DNA of 64,000 bases from Bacteroidales bacterium (lineage in GTDB: Bacteria > Bacteroidota > Bacteroidia > Bacteroidales > VadinHA17): NCBI GenBank assembly GCA_021371855.1, contig JAJFVL010000018.1:496001-560000 (forward strand), written 5' to 3'. The notes under the pieces are model-generated. The model did no database searches. It worked only from the letters and a program-made list of their open reading frames with translations, and had not been told where the DNA came from. The position numbers were made by a program, and so were the translations under genes. Each line of letters starts with the position of its first letter. Within the stretch, counting starts at the first letter, position 1. This document shows, piece by piece, positions 27,196-41,365 of this stretch.

Positions 27196-28188
27196 TCAGA
27201 AAAGGTTCCAGGTAAGTATCACTTTCACCACAACCGAGTAAAGGATACCTGTGAGCATGACGACTTTCATTATGCTGCTGGCTTTATGAAGCTGTTTCCT
27301 GTTACTGCTGATGATGACTTGATAAATGATATATAAAAGAGGTAAAACAATAGCAACCGAAAGGTAGATAAGAGTTATAGTATCATTGATAAAAAAATAC
27401 CATGTAAGATAAAGTAACGTGATGGTGATAATTACCAGAATTACTGAAACTATCTTGGCAGAAAGAACCCCGATAACTATCGGGACGGTATTTCTTCCAT
27501 AAGCTATATCGCCTTCAAAATCTTCGATGTCCTTAATTATTTCGCGGGTAAGAGTAGTCAGAAAAGCGAAAAATGCAAATCCACCCACCCAGTATAAAAC
27601 AATATTTATGTCAGGGAGAGTTAAAGCATTTACAATGTAATATTTATATAATGCGGGCCACTCATAAACAACAACAAGTAACGGCACCATTGCTGTGAGT
27701 ATGGCAACAACCAAATTGCCAATTAAAAACTGCCGTTTATAGCTTGCCGAGTAAAAATAAAGCAGGCCCGAGACTACAAAAAAGAGTGCGCCCAACCATA
27801 CATATCCTGCTTTCCATGATATATAAAAGCCAACCGAAATACCTGTTATATTGAAGACGTTATGCCACATCATGGCAATTCGTCTTGGGATCTTAGTACC
27901 CACAATAACTGTTCCTTTGTTTATCAGGTCGGTTTTTATATCGAAATAATCATTTATAACATATCCCCCGGCAGCGATTAAGACTGTAGCAGCAACAAGA
28001 AGCATAAAATCGTACCATGGAAACTGGAGTACCATGGGAACCTCTTCACCCGGAGCCTGACGAAGGATAACACCTATTTTGCTTAGCACCGGTTCAAGAA
28101 TCGCGTATCTCATAAGTATCATGGTTAGGATTACTATGAGAAGATTTTTCCACCGGATCAGATTTAGAAATGCTTTCATACTTACCAT
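27196..28188 (-). CDS. UbiA-family prenyltransferase
   Basis: This 330-residue integral membrane protein has about eight or nine helices and both Asp-rich prenyl-diphosphate motifs: NDYFDIKTDLINKG (about 84-97) and DIEDFEGDIAYGRNT. Bacteroidota members next to Maf and a HAD phosphatase are often annotated as geranylgeranylglycerol-phosphate geranylgeranyltransferase-like, but the acceptor is not proven. It acts in the cytoplasmic membrane on a lipid acceptor. It overlaps the HAD gene upstream by 7 bp and abuts maf downstream, so translation of the three is probably coupled. Confidence 0.88.
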   Translation of the reverse strand: MVSMKAFLNLIRWKNLLIVILTMILMRYAILEPVLSKIGVILRQAPGEEVPMVLQFPWYDFMLLVAATVLIAAGGYVINDYFDIKTDLINKGTVIVGTKIPRRIAMMWHNVFNITGISVGFYISWKAGYVWLGALFFVVSGLLYFYSASYKRQFLIGNLVVAILTAMVPLLVVVYEWPALYKYYIVNALTLPDINIVLYWVGGFAFFAFLTTLTREIIKDIEDFEGDIAYGRNTVPIVIGVLSAKIVSVILVIITITLLYLTWYFFINDTITLIYLSVAIVLPLLYIIYQVIISSNRKQLHKASSIMKVVMLTGILYSVVVKVILTWNLF

Positions 28189-28703
28189 GAATATGCGTCA
28201 GAATCCATCCAACAATTATGCAACCTCAATACCTGTTCAATAACATCCCTCACACATCCTTCCCCTCCCCGTTTATCTGAAATATATGAAGCTACCTGTT
28301 TGATCTCACTATCGGCATCGGAGGGACATACTGCAATGCCTGCTTCCTTCATGACTTCAAAATCAGGAATATCATCACCCATAAATAAGACATCAGATTT
28401 ATTAAGATTGTTCTTTTTCAGGAAAGAATTAAAATGGTCGAGTTTTGAGCGGCTTTTAAGATAGATATCATTAACTCCAAGAAGCCTGAGTCTTTTTCTG
28501 TACTCTGTTGAGCTGCTTCCCGAAATAACACCTACATAGTACCCTTTTTTAACAGCAAGCTGCAAAGCATAGCCATCACGCAGGTTGACAGTTCTGTTTG
28601 GTACACCAAAAGCATTCAGAGTGATCGTCTGCAGGGATAATACCCCATCAATATCAAAAACAAACGCCTTTACTTTTAAAAGGTCTTCTTTAAAATTAGC
28701 CAT
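28182..28703 (-). CDS. HAD phosphatase, KdsC-like
   Basis: The 173-residue protein has the HAD-IIIA motifs: FDIDGVLS (nucleophile and acid/base Asp), VISGSSSTEYRKRL (motif II Ser) and FMGDDIPDFEVM (motif IV). Size and lack of a cap domain match KdsC, which dephosphorylates 3-deoxy-D-manno-octulosonate 8-phosphate for lipopolysaccharide. The position beside a prenyltransferase and maf, without other Kdo genes, leaves the substrate open. The gene starts 3 bp after the DUF2520 gene and overlaps the next gene by 7 bp. Confidence 0.85.
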   Translation of the reverse strand: MANFKEDLLKVKAFVFDIDGVLSLQTITLNAFGVPNRTVNLRDGYALQLAVKKGYYVGVISGSSSTEYRKRLRLLGVNDIYLKSRSKLDHFNSFLKKNNLNKSDVLFMGDDIPDFEVMKEAGIAVCPSDADSEIKQVASYISDKRGGEGCVRDVIEQVLRLHNCWMDSDAYSW

Positions 28704-28706
28704 GCA

Positions 28707-29486
28707 TCACAGCTTATTATGATAATTTATTATAGATCGTGTTAAATCACTGTATATCCTTTTTAATTCGGGCGAGAAAGTTAGTAATTCCAAATGTTTT
28801 TCTATAGTATTCTGATCATTTCGTACAGCGGGTCCGGTTTGTGAATTTTCAGGTCCGGTATCAATTGCTTTTGAAACAGTCTCTTTCAATAATGGTTCAA
28901 GGATCTCAAACGGGAAACCTGCTTTCTCAGCCACCTGTTTTCCGGCATTAAGAATGTGATTTGTGAAGTTACAAACAAAGACAGCAGCAAGATGCAGCAT
29001 TCTTCTGTGATCGGTATCGGTAAAATAGACTTTCCCTCCGATTGATTCTGCCAGTTCTTTCAATATTTCAGATGACTGTTTATCAGATGATTCTATGAAG
29101 AAAGGAAGATCTTTAAAACTAACCTTGCGTCCTTTTGAGAAAGTTTGTAACGGGTAGAAGATGCCCTTTCTCCTGATCTTTTCAGGGAAAACATCCAAAC
29201 CAGCGCTTCCTGCAGTATGCACAGTTAAAGCATCGGGCCGGATAACTATATTGTCAAGTACTTCCTTCAAACGATGGTCGGGTACTGCAACAATCAATAT
29301 ATCGGTCGACTGCGGAAATACCGGCTCAGATGACCATGATGCATTGCAGGAATCAGCTAATGACCGGCCGTTTTTTTCATCCTGCGATACAATAACTTCA
29401 ACATTAAAGCCTGCATCTGACATCTCCCTGCACAAAGCACCAGCCACCCGCCCTGCTCCTACAAATGATAAATTATACTGATACAT
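28707..29486 (-). CDS. Rossmann-fold DUF2520 protein
   Basis: The 259-residue protein has an N-terminal NADP-type Rossmann segment (LSFVGAGRVAGALCREMSDA), the ILIVAVPDHRLKEVLDNI strand typical of ProC-like dehydrogenases, and the DUF2520 C-terminal helical domain (TDTDHRRMLHLAAVFVCNFT, with His residues). It resembles ketopantoate or pyrroline-5-carboxylate reductases only in fold; it is not ProC itself. It is first in the DUF2520-HAD-UbiA-maf block, an arrangement I know from other Bacteroidota. The substrate is unknown. Confidence 0.85.
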   Translation of the reverse strand: MYQYNLSFVGAGRVAGALCREMSDAGFNVEVIVSQDEKNGRSLADSCNASWSSEPVFPQSTDILIVAVPDHRLKEVLDNIVIRPDALTVHTAGSAGLDVFPEKIRRKGIFYPLQTFSKGRKVSFKDLPFFIESSDKQSSEILKELAESIGGKVYFTDTDHRRMLHLAAVFVCNFTNHILNAGKQVAEKAGFPFEILEPLLKETVSKAIDTGPENSQTGPAVRNDQNTIEKHLELLTFSPELKRIYSDLTRSIINYHNKL

Positions 29487-29630
29487 TCCCGAATTTTTGT
29501 GAAATATACAAAAATGTCAGAAAATATTATGGGAATTCTGAATATAGCTGCGGACTTTGTGGCATACTCTCCCTGCGACGCTCCACGGACTCACCATGAT
29601 TAAAGAAATAATCAACTTTTCCTTATACCA

Positions 29631-29665
29631 TAAAAAAAGCCGCCATAAACAAGTTTATGACGGCT
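29631..29665 (-). terminator. Intrinsic terminator of the rpoC-DUF3467 transcript
   Basis: A 13 bp stem, AGCCGcCATAAAC / GTTTATGaCGGCT with one mismatch and a 2-base AA centre, is followed on the minus strand by seven T. It lies 22 bp after the DUF3467 stop and ends the long translation/transcription operon. Confidence 0.9.
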
Positions 29666-29687
29666 AATATTTGGAGTTAAAAACAAA

Positions 29688-30011
29688 TTACGCCTGAGCT
29701 GTCGGTCCTCCAAAGGTTAACGGCATTGCTGGTCCCGATCCTTCCGCATTTTTAATTACTCCGTGAACGGACTCATACTTGGTAATGTTATCCTGCAATG
29801 CAGCAACAAGTCTTTTTGCGTGCTCGGGAGTAAGAATTATCCTCGATTTAACCTGTGCTTTTGGAATCCCTGGCATTATCCTGATGAAATCAATAACAAA
29901 CTCTGATGCTGAATGAGTTATTACTGCAAGGTTTGAATATGTTCCCTGAGCAATTTCTTCGTTCAGTTCGATACTGATCTGTGACGGATTTTTAGGATCT
30001 ATAACTGCCAT
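29688..30011 (-). CDS. DUF3467 protein
   Basis: The 107-residue protein matches DUF3467: QISIELNEEIAQGTYSNLAV, HSASEFVIDFIRIMPGIPKA, and RIILTPEHAKRLVAALQDNI. The family is widespread, small and cytoplasmic, and its function is unknown. Its gene follows rpoC after only two bases and precedes the operon terminator, a position that recurs in Bacteroidota. This suggests a role near RNA polymerase, but that is inference from linkage only. Confidence 0.9.
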   Translation of the reverse strand: MAVIDPKNPSQISIELNEEIAQGTYSNLAVITHSASEFVIDFIRIMPGIPKAQVKSRIILTPEHAKRLVAALQDNITKYESVHGVIKNAEGSGPAMPLTFGGPTAQA

Positions 30012-30013
30012 TG

Positions 30014-33000
30014 CTATGCTTTTTTTCCTGTTTCAACCTCAGTTTCCTTATTGGCGCCGACAAGGGTTTCATATTCATCGAGGGAGCCAACTATAATTCC
30101 ATTGTACTGGCGTTGCCCTGTTCCTGCAGGAATAAGGTGGCCAACAATAACATTTTCCTTCAAACCTTCAAGTCTGTCGATCTTGCCTAATATTGCAGCC
30201 TCGTTCAGCACTTTCGTAGTCTCCTGGAAAGAAGCAGCTGAGAAGAAACTCTGGGTCTGTAATGAAGCTCTGGTTATACCCTGCAATACCTGACTTGATG
30301 TTGCGGGTACAGCGTCTCTGGCTTCAACAAGTTTCAGGTCGCGGCGTTTTAGTACAGAATTGTCATCTCTCAGTTTACGTGATGTTATTATCATTCCGGG
30401 ACGGAGTGTTTGAGAATCGCCACTGTCAAGAATAACTTTCTTTCCATAGATCCAGTCATTTTCGTCCATAAATTCCAGTTTATCAACAACCTGACGTTCA
30501 AGGAATTTCGTATCGCCCGGATCAACAATCTCAACCTTCCGCATCATCTGGCGGACAATAATCTCAAAATGTTTGTCGTTAATCTTAACTCCCTGTAAAC
30601 GATACACTTCCTGAATCTCATTAACAATATATTCCTGGACTTTTGTAGGTCCTTTGATTGCAAGAATATCAGAAGGTGTAATAGCTCCGTCTGAAAGAGG
30701 AATACCTGCTTTTACATAATCATTTTCCTGAACAAGTATCTGTTTTGAAAGCGGAACAAGATATTTTTTAACCTCTTCTGTTTTTGATTTGATTATTATT
30801 TCCCTGTTGCCTCTTTTTATCTTTCCGAAAGTCACTTCACCATCTATTTCCGATACGATAGCCGGATTAGACGGGTTTCGTGCTTCGAACAGTTCTGTAA
30901 CACGAGGAAGACCTCCCGTTATATCGCCCGATTTTCCAATAGCACGCGGTATTTTTGCCAGCACTTCCCCTGCCTCGACCATTTTATCGGGATCAACAAC
31001 AAGGTGTGCGCCCACAGGAAGGTTATACAATCTTAATTCCTCTCCTTTAGGGTCAAGAATTTTTATTGCAGGGTTCTTGGTTTTATCCCTGCTCTCAATG
31101 ATCACCTTCTCTTTAAAGCCAGTCTGTTCATCAGATTCTTCACGGAATGTAACACCTTCGATAAGGAAATCGTACCCTATCTTTCCTGCCATTTCTGAAA
31201 TAATAACGGCATTGAACGGGTCCCATTCGCATATCAGCTTACCTTTTTCAATTTCCTGTCCCGGCTTAATATAAAGTTTTGAACCATAAGGAATTGAATG
31301 AGTCGTAAGGGCAATATTGGTTTTCTTGTCAATTATTCTTAATTCTGCAAGACGTCCGATAACTATGTCTATATCGCCTTTTTCAGGATCTTTTTTCGGA
31401 ACTGTTCTGATCTCCTCGATTTCTGCGATACCGTTGTACCGGGCAATAATCCTCGATTCGGTAGTTATGTTCGATGCCGTACCACCAACGTGGAATGTAC
31501 GAAGAGTCAGCTGAGTACCAGGTTCTCCGATACTCTGAGCGGCAATCACTCCGACAGCTTCACCTCTTTGGACCATTTGCCCGTTAGCCAGGTTACGTCC
31601 GTAACATTTCGCGCAAACTCCCTTTTTAGATTCACAAGTGAGAACCGATCTGATCTCAACCTGTTCGATAGGAGAATCTTCAATTTTCTTTGCAATATCT
31701 TCAGTAAATTCCTGTCCGGCTCCAACGATCAGTTCGCCTGTCAGAGGATGATATATATTATGAACAGTTGTACGTCCGAGAATTCTTTCGTACAGTGATT
31801 CTACAACTTCTTCATTCTTCTTAATGGCAGTAGCGACAAGGCCTCGGAGTGTACCACAATCTTCTTCATTGATGATAACATCCTGTGAAACGTCAACAAG
31901 ACGACGGGTCAGATAACCTGCATCAGCTGTTTTAAGAGCGGTATCGGCAAGACCTTTACGGGCACCGTGAGTTGAAATAAAGTACTCCAGAACCGACAAT
32001 CCCTCTTTAAAGTTTGAAAGGATAGGGTTTTCGATGATCTCCGAACCGGTTGCACCAGATTTCTGAGGTTTAGCCATAAGACCCCTCATACCAGAAAGCT
32101 GACGGATCTGTTCCTTAGAACCCCTTGCTCCTGAATCAAGCATCATGTAAACAGAATTGAATCCCTGTTTATCATTTGAAAGCTGTTTCATAAGAGTCTG
32201 GGTCAGCCTTGCATTGACATGTGTCCAGATGTCAATTATCTGATTATACCGTTCGTTGTTCGTAATGAATCCCATACTATAGTTGTTCACTACCTCATTA
32301 ACCTGCTCATATCCTTCATTAACAAATTTTGTTTTTTCTTCAGGTATGATAACATCGTCGAGGTTAAAGGACAAACCGCCCTTAAAAGCCATATAGTATC
32401 CAAGGTTTTTAATATCATCAAGGAAATCGGCAGTTTTGGCTGTTCCTGAAAGTTTGAGAACACGTCCGATAATATCCCTTAATGATTTCTTTGTCAATAT
32501 TTCATTAATAAAGCCAACTTCTTCAGGTACGACCTGGTTGAATATTACCCGGCCAACTGTTGTATCAATGATATGGTTTATGGGTTCGCCATCTTTTCTG
32601 TCGTTGACTTTAACTTTTATGAAAGCATGAAGGTCAATCTTTCCTTCGTTATAGGCAATGCTAACCTCCTGTGGTGAATAGAAAATAAGTCCTTCACCCT
32701 GGACCTTTTCCGTTTCACTACTTTTCCTTCCTTTTGTGATATAATAAAGGCCAAGGACCATGTCCTGTGAAGGAACGGTCACAGGAGCACCGTTTGCCGG
32801 GTTAAGAATATTATGAGAAGCCAGCATAAGCATCTGGGCCTCAAGTATTGCGCTATTTCCAAGAGGAAGGTGAACTGCCATCTGGTCACCGTCGAAGTCA
32901 GCGTTGAAGGCTGTACATACAAGTGGGTGGAGCTGGATAGCTTTACCTTCGATAAGTTTTGGCTGGAATGCCTGAATACCAAGCCTGTGAAGTGTCGGAG

Positions 33001-34312
33001 CACGGTTTAGCAGAACAGGGTGGCCTTTGAGAACGTTTTCAAGAATGTCCCAAACAACAGGATCTTTTCTGTCAACTATTTTCTTTGCCGATTTAACTGT
33101 CTTTACTATTCCGCGTTCTATCAATTTACGTATGATAAAAGGTTTATAAAGCTCAGCTGCCATATCTTTTGGCAGACCGCATTCATGCAGTCTGAGTTCA
33201 GGTCCTACAACGATAACTGATCGTGCGGAATAGTCAACCCTTTTACCGAGCAGGTTCTGACGGAACCTTCCCTGTTTACCTTTGAGGCTATCGCTAAGCG
33301 ACTTAAGAGGACGGTTGGCATCAGTCTTTACGGAATTTGCCTTGCGTGAGTTATCGAAAAGAGAGTCAACTGCTTCCTGCAGCATTCGTTTTTCGTTACG
33401 AAGGATTACTTCAGGAGCTTTTATCTCAATAAGCCTTTTCAGACGGTTATTTCTAATGATCACCCTTCTGTAAAGATCGTTCAGGTCGCTGGTGGCAAAA
33501 CGGCCTCCATCGAGAGGAACCAATGGCCTCAGTTCAGGAGGAATGACCGGGACAACTTTAATTATCATCCATTCAGGTTTGTTGACCCCTTTGGAATCTC
33601 TGAAAGCTTCAACAACCTGAAGACGTTTGAGTGCTTCATTTTTACGTTGTTGAGAAGTTTCAGTATTTGCCCTGTGACGAAGTGAATATGACATTTCGTC
33701 AAGGTCGATACGGCTGAGAAGCTTATAAAGTCCTTCAGCACCCATATCGGCAACAAATTTATCAGGATGATTATCATCGAGATACTGGTTTTCTTTTGGA
33801 AGCGATTCAATAATCTCGAGATATTCTTCTTCAGTCAGAAAATCGAGATATTTTACGCCATCAACAGCTTTGATACCAGGGTTGATTACGACATACCTTT
33901 CATAATAGATTATAGAATCGAGTTTTTTTGTCGGTAACCCCAGCAGGTATCCGATCTTATTAGGCAGTGACCGGAAATACCAGATATGAGCAACGGGAAC
34001 AACAAGAGATATGTGCCCCATTCTTTCGCGACGTACTTTTTTTTCTGTAACCTCAACACCGCAACGGTCGCAAACGATTCCTTTATAACGGATTCTTTTG
34101 TACTTTCCGCAATGGCACTCGTAATCTTTTACCGGACCAAAAATTCTTTCGCAGAATAAACCATCACGTTCAGGTTTGTAGGTACGGTAATTAATCGTTT
34201 CAGGCTTCAGTACTTCACCACTTGAACGATCAAGTATTTCTTCGGGTGAAGCAAGGCCTATTGAGATTTTCGAGTAACTTGTTTTTGTTTTGTTATCTCT
34301 TCTGAATGACAT
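30014..34312 (-). CDS. rpoC: RNA polymerase subunit beta'
   Basis: Largest RNA polymerase subunit, 1432 residues. The N-terminal zinc site has two Cys pairs ([19 protein letters not shown]), the active-site magnesium motif is [12 protein letters not shown], and the second zinc site ends [16 protein letters not shown]. The bridge and trigger helix region includes [18 protein letters not shown]. The gene is 54 bp downstream of rpoB and 2 bp upstream of the DUF3467 gene, all in one operon. Confidence 0.98.
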   Translation of the reverse strand: MSFRRDNKTKTSYSKISIGLASPEEILDRSSGEVLKPETINYRTYKPERDGLFCERIFGPVKDYECHCGKYKRIRYKGIVCDRCGVEVTEKKVRRERMGHISLVVPVAHIWYFRSLPNKIGYLLGLPTKKLDSIIYYERYVVINPGIKAVDGVKYLDFLTEEEYLEIIESLPKENQYLDDNHPDKFVADMGAEGLYKLLSRIDLDEMSYSLRHRANTETSQQRKNEALKRLQVVEAFRDSKGVNKPEWMIIKVVPVIPPELRPLVPLDGGRFATSDLNDLYRRVIIRNNRLKRLIEIKAPEVILRNEKRMLQEAVDSLFDNSRKANSVKTDANRPLKSLSDSLKGKQGRFRQNLLGKRVDYSARSVIVVGPELRLHECGLPKDMAAELYKPFIIRKLIERGIVKTVKSAKKIVDRKDPVVWDILENVLKGHPVLLNRAPTLHRLGIQAFQPKLIEGKAIQLHPLVCTAFNADFDGDQMAVHLPLGNSAILEAQMLMLASHNILNPANGAPVTVPSQDMVLGLYYITKGRKSSETEKVQGEGLIFYSPQEVSIAYNEGKIDLHAFIKVKVNDRKDGEPINHIIDTTVGRVIFNQVVPEEVGFINEILTKKSLRDIIGRVLKLSGTAKTADFLDDIKNLGYYMAFKGGLSFNLDDVIIPEEKTKFVNEGYEQVNEVVNNYSMGFITNNERYNQIIDIWTHVNARLTQTLMKQLSNDKQGFNSVYMMLDSGARGSKEQIRQLSGMRGLMAKPQKSGATGSEIIENPILSNFKEGLSVLEYFISTHGARKGLADTALKTADAGYLTRRLVDVSQDVIINEEDCGTLRGLVATAIKKNEEVVESLYERILGRTTVHNIYHPLTGELIVGAGQEFTEDIAKKIEDSPIEQVEIRSVLTCESKKGVCAKCYGRNLANGQMVQRGEAVGVIAAQSIGEPGTQLTLRTFHVGGTASNITTESRIIARYNGIAEIEEIRTVPKKDPEKGDIDIVIGRLAELRIIDKKTNIALTTHSIPYGSKLYIKPGQEIEKGKLICEWDPFNAVIISEMAGKIGYDFLIEGVTFREESDEQTGFKEKVIIESRDKTKNPAIKILDPKGEELRLYNLPVGAHLVVDPDKMVEAGEVLAKIPRAIGKSGDITGGLPRVTELFEARNPSNPAIVSEIDGEVTFGKIKRGNREIIIKSKTEEVKKYLVPLSKQILVQENDYVKAGIPLSDGAITPSDILAIKGPTKVQEYIVNEIQEVYRLQGVKINDKHFEIIVRQMMRKVEIVDPGDTKFLERQVVDKLEFMDENDWIYGKKVILDSGDSQTLRPGMIITSRKLRDDNSVLKRRDLKLVEARDAVPATSSQVLQGITRASLQTQSFFSAASFQETTKVLNEAAILGKIDRLEGLKENVIVGHLIPAGTGQRQYNGIIVGSLDEYETLVGANKETEVETGKKA

Positions 34313-34366
34313 ATGGTGAATATTTTTTTATTCTAAAATTAAAAATTCAAACCCTTACCGTAATAC

Positions 34367-38176
<3,810 letters not shown>

Positions 38177-38222
38177 TTATTAAAAGATTAAGTGAACTTA
38201 TTATTTAAAGAACGAAAAGGCC

Positions 38223-38245
38223 TAGTCCCGAATTAATCGGGACTA
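38223..38245 (-). terminator. rplL-rpoB intergenic hairpin (attenuator candidate)
   Basis: TAGTCCCGA / TCGGGACTA form a perfect 9 bp stem with a 5-base loop, followed on the minus strand three bases later by TTTT. E. coli has a partial terminator and an RNase III site at the same place between rplL and rpoB, which lowers polymerase genes relative to ribosomal-protein genes. Confidence 0.65.
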
Positions 38246-38273
38246 AACCTATGACCCATCAATTAGGTATAAC

Positions 38274-38648
38274 TTATTTAAGTTCAACTTCAGCTCCTGC
38301 TTCTACTAATTGACCTTTAATAGCTTCAGCTTCTTCTTTGGAAACACCTTCTTTAACCGGAGCCGGTGCAGAATCAACAACTGCTTTGGCTTCTTTCAGT
38401 CCAAGACCGGTGATGTCCTTAACAAGTTTAACAATCTGTAATTTCTGACCACCAGCTGCTTTGAGAATAACGTCGAAAGTTGATTTCTCTTCAACAGCAG
38501 CAGCCTCGCCAGCGGCTGGGCCTGCAACTGCAACTGCAGCTGCAGCGGGTTCAATACCATACTCTTCTTTAAGTATTTTAGCCAGTTCGTTTACTTCCTT
38601 TACAGATAAGTTAACCAGTTCTTCTGCAAATTTCTTAAGATCTGCCAT
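38274..38648 (-). CDS. rplL: Ribosomal protein L7/L12
   Basis: The 124-residue stalk protein has an N-terminal dimerisation part ([20 protein letters not shown]), an Ala-rich hinge (about residues 35-52), and the factor-binding C-terminal domain ([40 protein letters not shown]). It recruits translation GTPases such as EF-Tu and EF-G. It is 28 bp downstream of rplJ. Confidence 0.97.
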   Translation of the reverse strand: MADLKKFAEELVNLSVKEVNELAKILKEEYGIEPAAAAVAVAGPAAGEAAAVEEKSTFDVILKAAGGQKLQIVKLVKDITGLGLKEAKAVVDSAPAPVKEGVSKEEAEAIKGQLVEAGAEVELK

Positions 38649-38676
38649 TTTTATCGATTTTTAATTTGATTATACT

Positions 38677-39201
38677 TTATTTTTCTTCTCTTTTTGACAG
38701 TGTTTCAAGAACACCGTGAATTTTGTTTCCACCTGATTGAAGGGCTGAAATAACGTTTTTAGCAGGTGACTGCAAGAGCATAATAACATCACCTATCAGT
38801 TCTTCTTTAGTTTTCACGGAAATAAGTGCATCAAGCATATTATCTCCAACATATACTGATTCCTGAACGTAAGCACCTTTAAGCACAGGTTTATCATGTT
38901 TTTTACGGAACTCCTTAATAAGTTTAGCAGGAACATTTCCCGATTGAGTAAACATGATGGACGTCGTACCTTTCAGAACCGGATAGAGTTCTTCAAAGTT
39001 TCCATTAGACTGCTCAAGTGCTCTTTTGAGGAGAGTATTTTTAACAACTAAAAGTTTGATATTGTTGTTGAAACACTTTCTTCTCAGGTCACTTGTATCA
39101 GCGGCATTAAGCTGAGCAGTATCAGTCAGATAAAAGTGGCTGTACTCTTTTAATTTCTCAGCAAGGCTGTCTATGATAGCATTTTTTTCTTCCCGTCTCA
39201 T
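38677..39201 (-). CDS. rplJ: Ribosomal protein L10
   Basis: The 174-residue protein anchors L7/L12 dimers to the 50S stalk base. Typical segments are MRREEKNAIIDSLAEKLKEY, LRRKCFNNNIKLLVVKNTLL and the C-terminal helix (LLQSPAKNVISALQSGGNKI) that binds the L7/L12 dimers. The 28 bp gap to rplA leaves little room for an L10 leader structure, so the autoregulatory leader known elsewhere is not obvious here. Confidence 0.97.
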   Translation of the reverse strand: MRREEKNAIIDSLAEKLKEYSHFYLTDTAQLNAADTSDLRRKCFNNNIKLLVVKNTLLKRALEQSNGNFEELYPVLKGTTSIMFTQSGNVPAKLIKEFRKKHDKPVLKGAYVQESVYVGDNMLDALISVKTKEELIGDVIMLLQSPAKNVISALQSGGNKIHGVLETLSKREEK

Positions 39202-39229
39202 TATTTCTTTCTAGTTTTAACTTAACTAT

Positions 39230-39925
39230 TTATTCATCAAAACCTTTTGGATCGATCCTAACACCAGGGCTCATAGTGCTTGACAAGAACATACTACGAA
39301 TGTATGTTCCTTTAGCGGCAGCCGGTTTAAGTTTATTTACAATAGAGATAAACTCTTTTGCATTATCAACGATCTTCTGAGGTTCGAATGAGACCTTTCC
39401 GATAGAGGCATGAATGATTCCGCTTTTATCAACTTTGAAATCAATCTTACCCTGCTTCACTTCTTTAACAGCCTTACCAATTTCCATAGTAACAGTTCCA
39501 CTTTTGGGGTTCGGCATCAGTCCGCGAGGACCGAGTATTCGACCTAACTGACCGACCTTTCCCATAACAGATGGCATGGTTATAATAACATCCATATCTG
39601 TCCAACCACCTTTGATCTTTTCGACATACTCGTCAAGACCAACGAAATCGGCGCCGGCTTCAGTTGCTTCTGCTGCCTTATCGGGGGTACAGAGAACGAG
39701 TACACGTGTCTCTTTACCTGTTCCGTGAGGGAGTGATACAACACCGCGAACCATTTGGTTGGATTTTCTCGGATCTATACCTAACCTTACATCTAAATCG
39801 ATTGAGGCGTCGAATTTGGTTTTGGTCATTTCCTTAACCAAAGAAGAGGCTTCTTTCAATGTATAAAGTTTGTTCTTATCGAGTTTTTCAAGAGCAAACT
39901 TCTGGTTTTTGGTAAGTTTAGTCAT
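39230..39925 (-). CDS. rplA: Ribosomal protein L1
   Basis: The 231-residue L1 protein carries the signature region [20 protein letters not shown] and [20 protein letters not shown]. It binds 23S rRNA at the mobile L1 stalk and helps release deacylated tRNA. It is 12 bp downstream of rplK and directly upstream of rplJ, the universal order. Confidence 0.97.
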   Translation of the reverse strand: MTKLTKNQKFALEKLDKNKLYTLKEASSLVKEMTKTKFDASIDLDVRLGIDPRKSNQMVRGVVSLPHGTGKETRVLVLCTPDKAAEATEAGADFVGLDEYVEKIKGGWTDMDVIITMPSVMGKVGQLGRILGPRGLMPNPKSGTVTMEIGKAVKEVKQGKIDFKVDKSGIIHASIGKVSFEPQKIVDNAKEFISIVNKLKPAAAKGTYIRSMFLSSTMSPGVRIDPKGFDE

Positions 39926-39937
39926 TTTTTCTCCTAA

Positions 39938-40381
39938 TTAATTATTTACCGGGAATTCTCCTTTGACGGTGATTCCCATACTTCTGGCGGTACCAGCTAC
40001 CATTCTCATAGCGGACTCTAACGTAAAACAATTTAAGTCCTCCATTTTATCTGCAGCAATTGCTTTAACCTGATCCCATGATAATGATGCTACCTTGTCG
40101 CGGTTAGGCTCCTGAGAGCCCTTCTTTACTTTGGTAACTTCAAGAAGCTGTACAGCAACCGGTGGTGTTTTCGTAACAAAATCAAATGATTTGTCACTAT
40201 ATACTGTAATTATAACCGGTATAACTTTTCCTGCTTTATCCTGAGTTTTAGCATTAAATTGCTTGCAAAAATCCATTATATTCACACCTTTCGAACCTAA
40301 TGCAGGTCCTACCGGTGGAGATGGATTGGCTGCTCCGCCACGAATCTGTAACTTGATAAGTCCAGCTACTTCTTTTGCCAT
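39938..40381 (-). CDS. rplK: Ribosomal protein L11
   Basis: The 147-residue protein has the family N-terminus ([37 protein letters not shown]) and the C-terminal rRNA-binding domain ending [15 protein letters not shown]. It forms the GTPase-associated centre with 23S rRNA, where RelA-type factors sense stalled ribosomes. It follows nusG by 83 bp. Confidence 0.97.
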   Translation of the reverse strand: MAKEVAGLIKLQIRGGAANPSPPVGPALGSKGVNIMDFCKQFNAKTQDKAGKVIPVIITVYSDKSFDFVTKTPPVAVQLLEVTKVKKGSQEPNRDKVASLSWDQVKAIAADKMEDLNCFTLESAMRMVAGTARSMGITVKGEFPVNN

Positions 40382-40464
40382 AATTTAAAATTTGCGTGTT
40401 TATTGCGAGCTCTTGATAGTTATTCAGGAAGCATTATGAATATTACAACTATCAATATCTTCAG

Positions 40465-41013
40465 TTAACTTTCCTTTTCTACCTGCATAAAACTAAGCTC
40501 AAGCGGGGTCTTTCTGCCAAATATTTTGACCATCACTTTAAGCTTTTTCTTTTCATCATTTACCTCTTCAATTATTCCCGTGAAACTATTGAATGGGCCA
40601 TCAATCACCTTAACCGATTCACCAACAAAGAATGGAACATTTAATTCCTCATCGCTTGCATTAAGTTCATCAACCTTTCCAAGTATTCTGTTAATCTCAG
40701 ATTTTCTGAGCGGAACCGGTTCTCCGTCCTGAGTGCCCAGAAATCCTATAACATTTGGTACGTTTCTTAACAAATGTGGTATTTCTCCTGTAAGTACGGC
40801 TTCAACCAGCACATAACCAGGGAAGAATGTTCTTTCCTTGCTGATTTTCTTGCCTGATCTTATCTGATAAACCTTCTCAGTCGGAATAAGAACCTGTGAG
40901 ATATAATCTTCAAGTTTAAGGCGTGCAATTTCGCTATCGAGATATTCTTTTACTTTTTTTTCTTTCCCACCGATAGCCCGGAGCACATACCACTTTTTTA
41001 TATTCTCACTCAT
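40465..41013 (-). CDS. nusG: Transcription termination/antitermination factor NusG
   Basis: The start is placed at the ATG at 41013, giving 182 residues that begin [20 protein letters not shown]; 30 further in-frame residues upstream (MHLLLL...) overlap secE and have no family match. The NGN domain runs to about residue 120 ([20 protein letters not shown]), followed by the KOW domain ([20 protein letters not shown]). NusG binds RNA polymerase and couples it with ribosomes or Rho. It lies 16 bp after secE. Confidence 0.96.
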   Translation of the reverse strand: MSENIKKWYVLRAIGGKEKKVKEYLDSEIARLKLEDYISQVLIPTEKVYQIRSGKKISKERTFFPGYVLVEAVLTGEIPHLLRNVPNVIGFLGTQDGEPVPLRKSEINRILGKVDELNASDEELNVPFFVGESVKVIDGPFNSFTGIIEEVNDEKKKLKVMVKIFGRKTPLELSFMQVEKES

Positions 41014-41029
41014 TGGAATCTTCTCCTGT

Positions 41030-41221
41030 TTAGTATAACAAACTATAAATGAATTGCATTGCCCGGCTAAACACAAAATCAATACCAGCAACAATAAGTG
41101 CAATTATCAGTGAAGCTACCATAACCAGAACAGCACTGTTCTGAAGTTCACTCCATGTTGGCCAAGTTACCTTGTGTGCCAGTTCTGTGTATGATTCTCT
41201 AAAATATCCTTTTATATCCAT
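41030..41221 (-). CDS. secE: Preprotein translocase subunit SecE
   Basis: At 63 residues this is the short single-span form of SecE. It has an amphipathic helix ending in a conserved [20 protein letters not shown] segment and one transmembrane helix ([20 protein letters not shown]). It stabilises SecY in the cytoplasmic membrane. It sits between tRNA-Trp and nusG, as in most Bacteroidota. Confidence 0.95.
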   Translation of the reverse strand: MDIKGYFRESYTELAHKVTWPTWSELQNSAVLVMVASLIIALIVAGIDFVFSRAMQFIYSLLY

Positions 41222-41237
41222 AGTACTTAATATTTAG

Positions 41238-41310
41238 CACGGGAGGAGAGACTCGAACTCCCGACACCTGGTTTTGGAGACCAGTGCTCTACCAACTGAG
41301 CTACACCCGT
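41238..41310 (-). tRNA. tRNA-Trp (CCA anticodon)
   Basis: A 73-base cloverleaf. The anticodon arm is CTGGT-CTCCAAA-ACCAG, giving CCA; the T arm is GGGAG-TTCGAGT-CTCTC. The acceptor arm ACGGGTG / CTCCCGT has one U-U mismatch (positions 6-67). The 3' CCA is not encoded. It lies between tuf and secE. Confidence 0.95.
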
Positions 41311-41320
41311 GTAACCAGGG

Positions 41321-41347
41321 AAAAGCTTCCCGATAAACCGGGAAGCT
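41321..41347 (-). terminator. Hairpin between tuf and tRNA-Trp
   Basis: AGCTTCCCG / CGGGAAGCT form a perfect 9 bp stem with a 6-base loop, followed on the minus strand by TTTT then CC. It could be a partial terminator after tuf or a processing signal before tRNA-Trp. Confidence 0.6.
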
Positions 41348-41365
41348 CCTGTATATCCAAAACTC

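Noticed and set aside
28707..29486. ProC partner for HypD
   Set aside because: The Rossmann segment is ProC-like, but the C-terminal domain is DUF2520 and the gene lies in an unrelated operon.
41014..41103. Thirty extra N-terminal residues for NusG
   Set aside because: They overlap secE in another frame and have no counterpart in the family.
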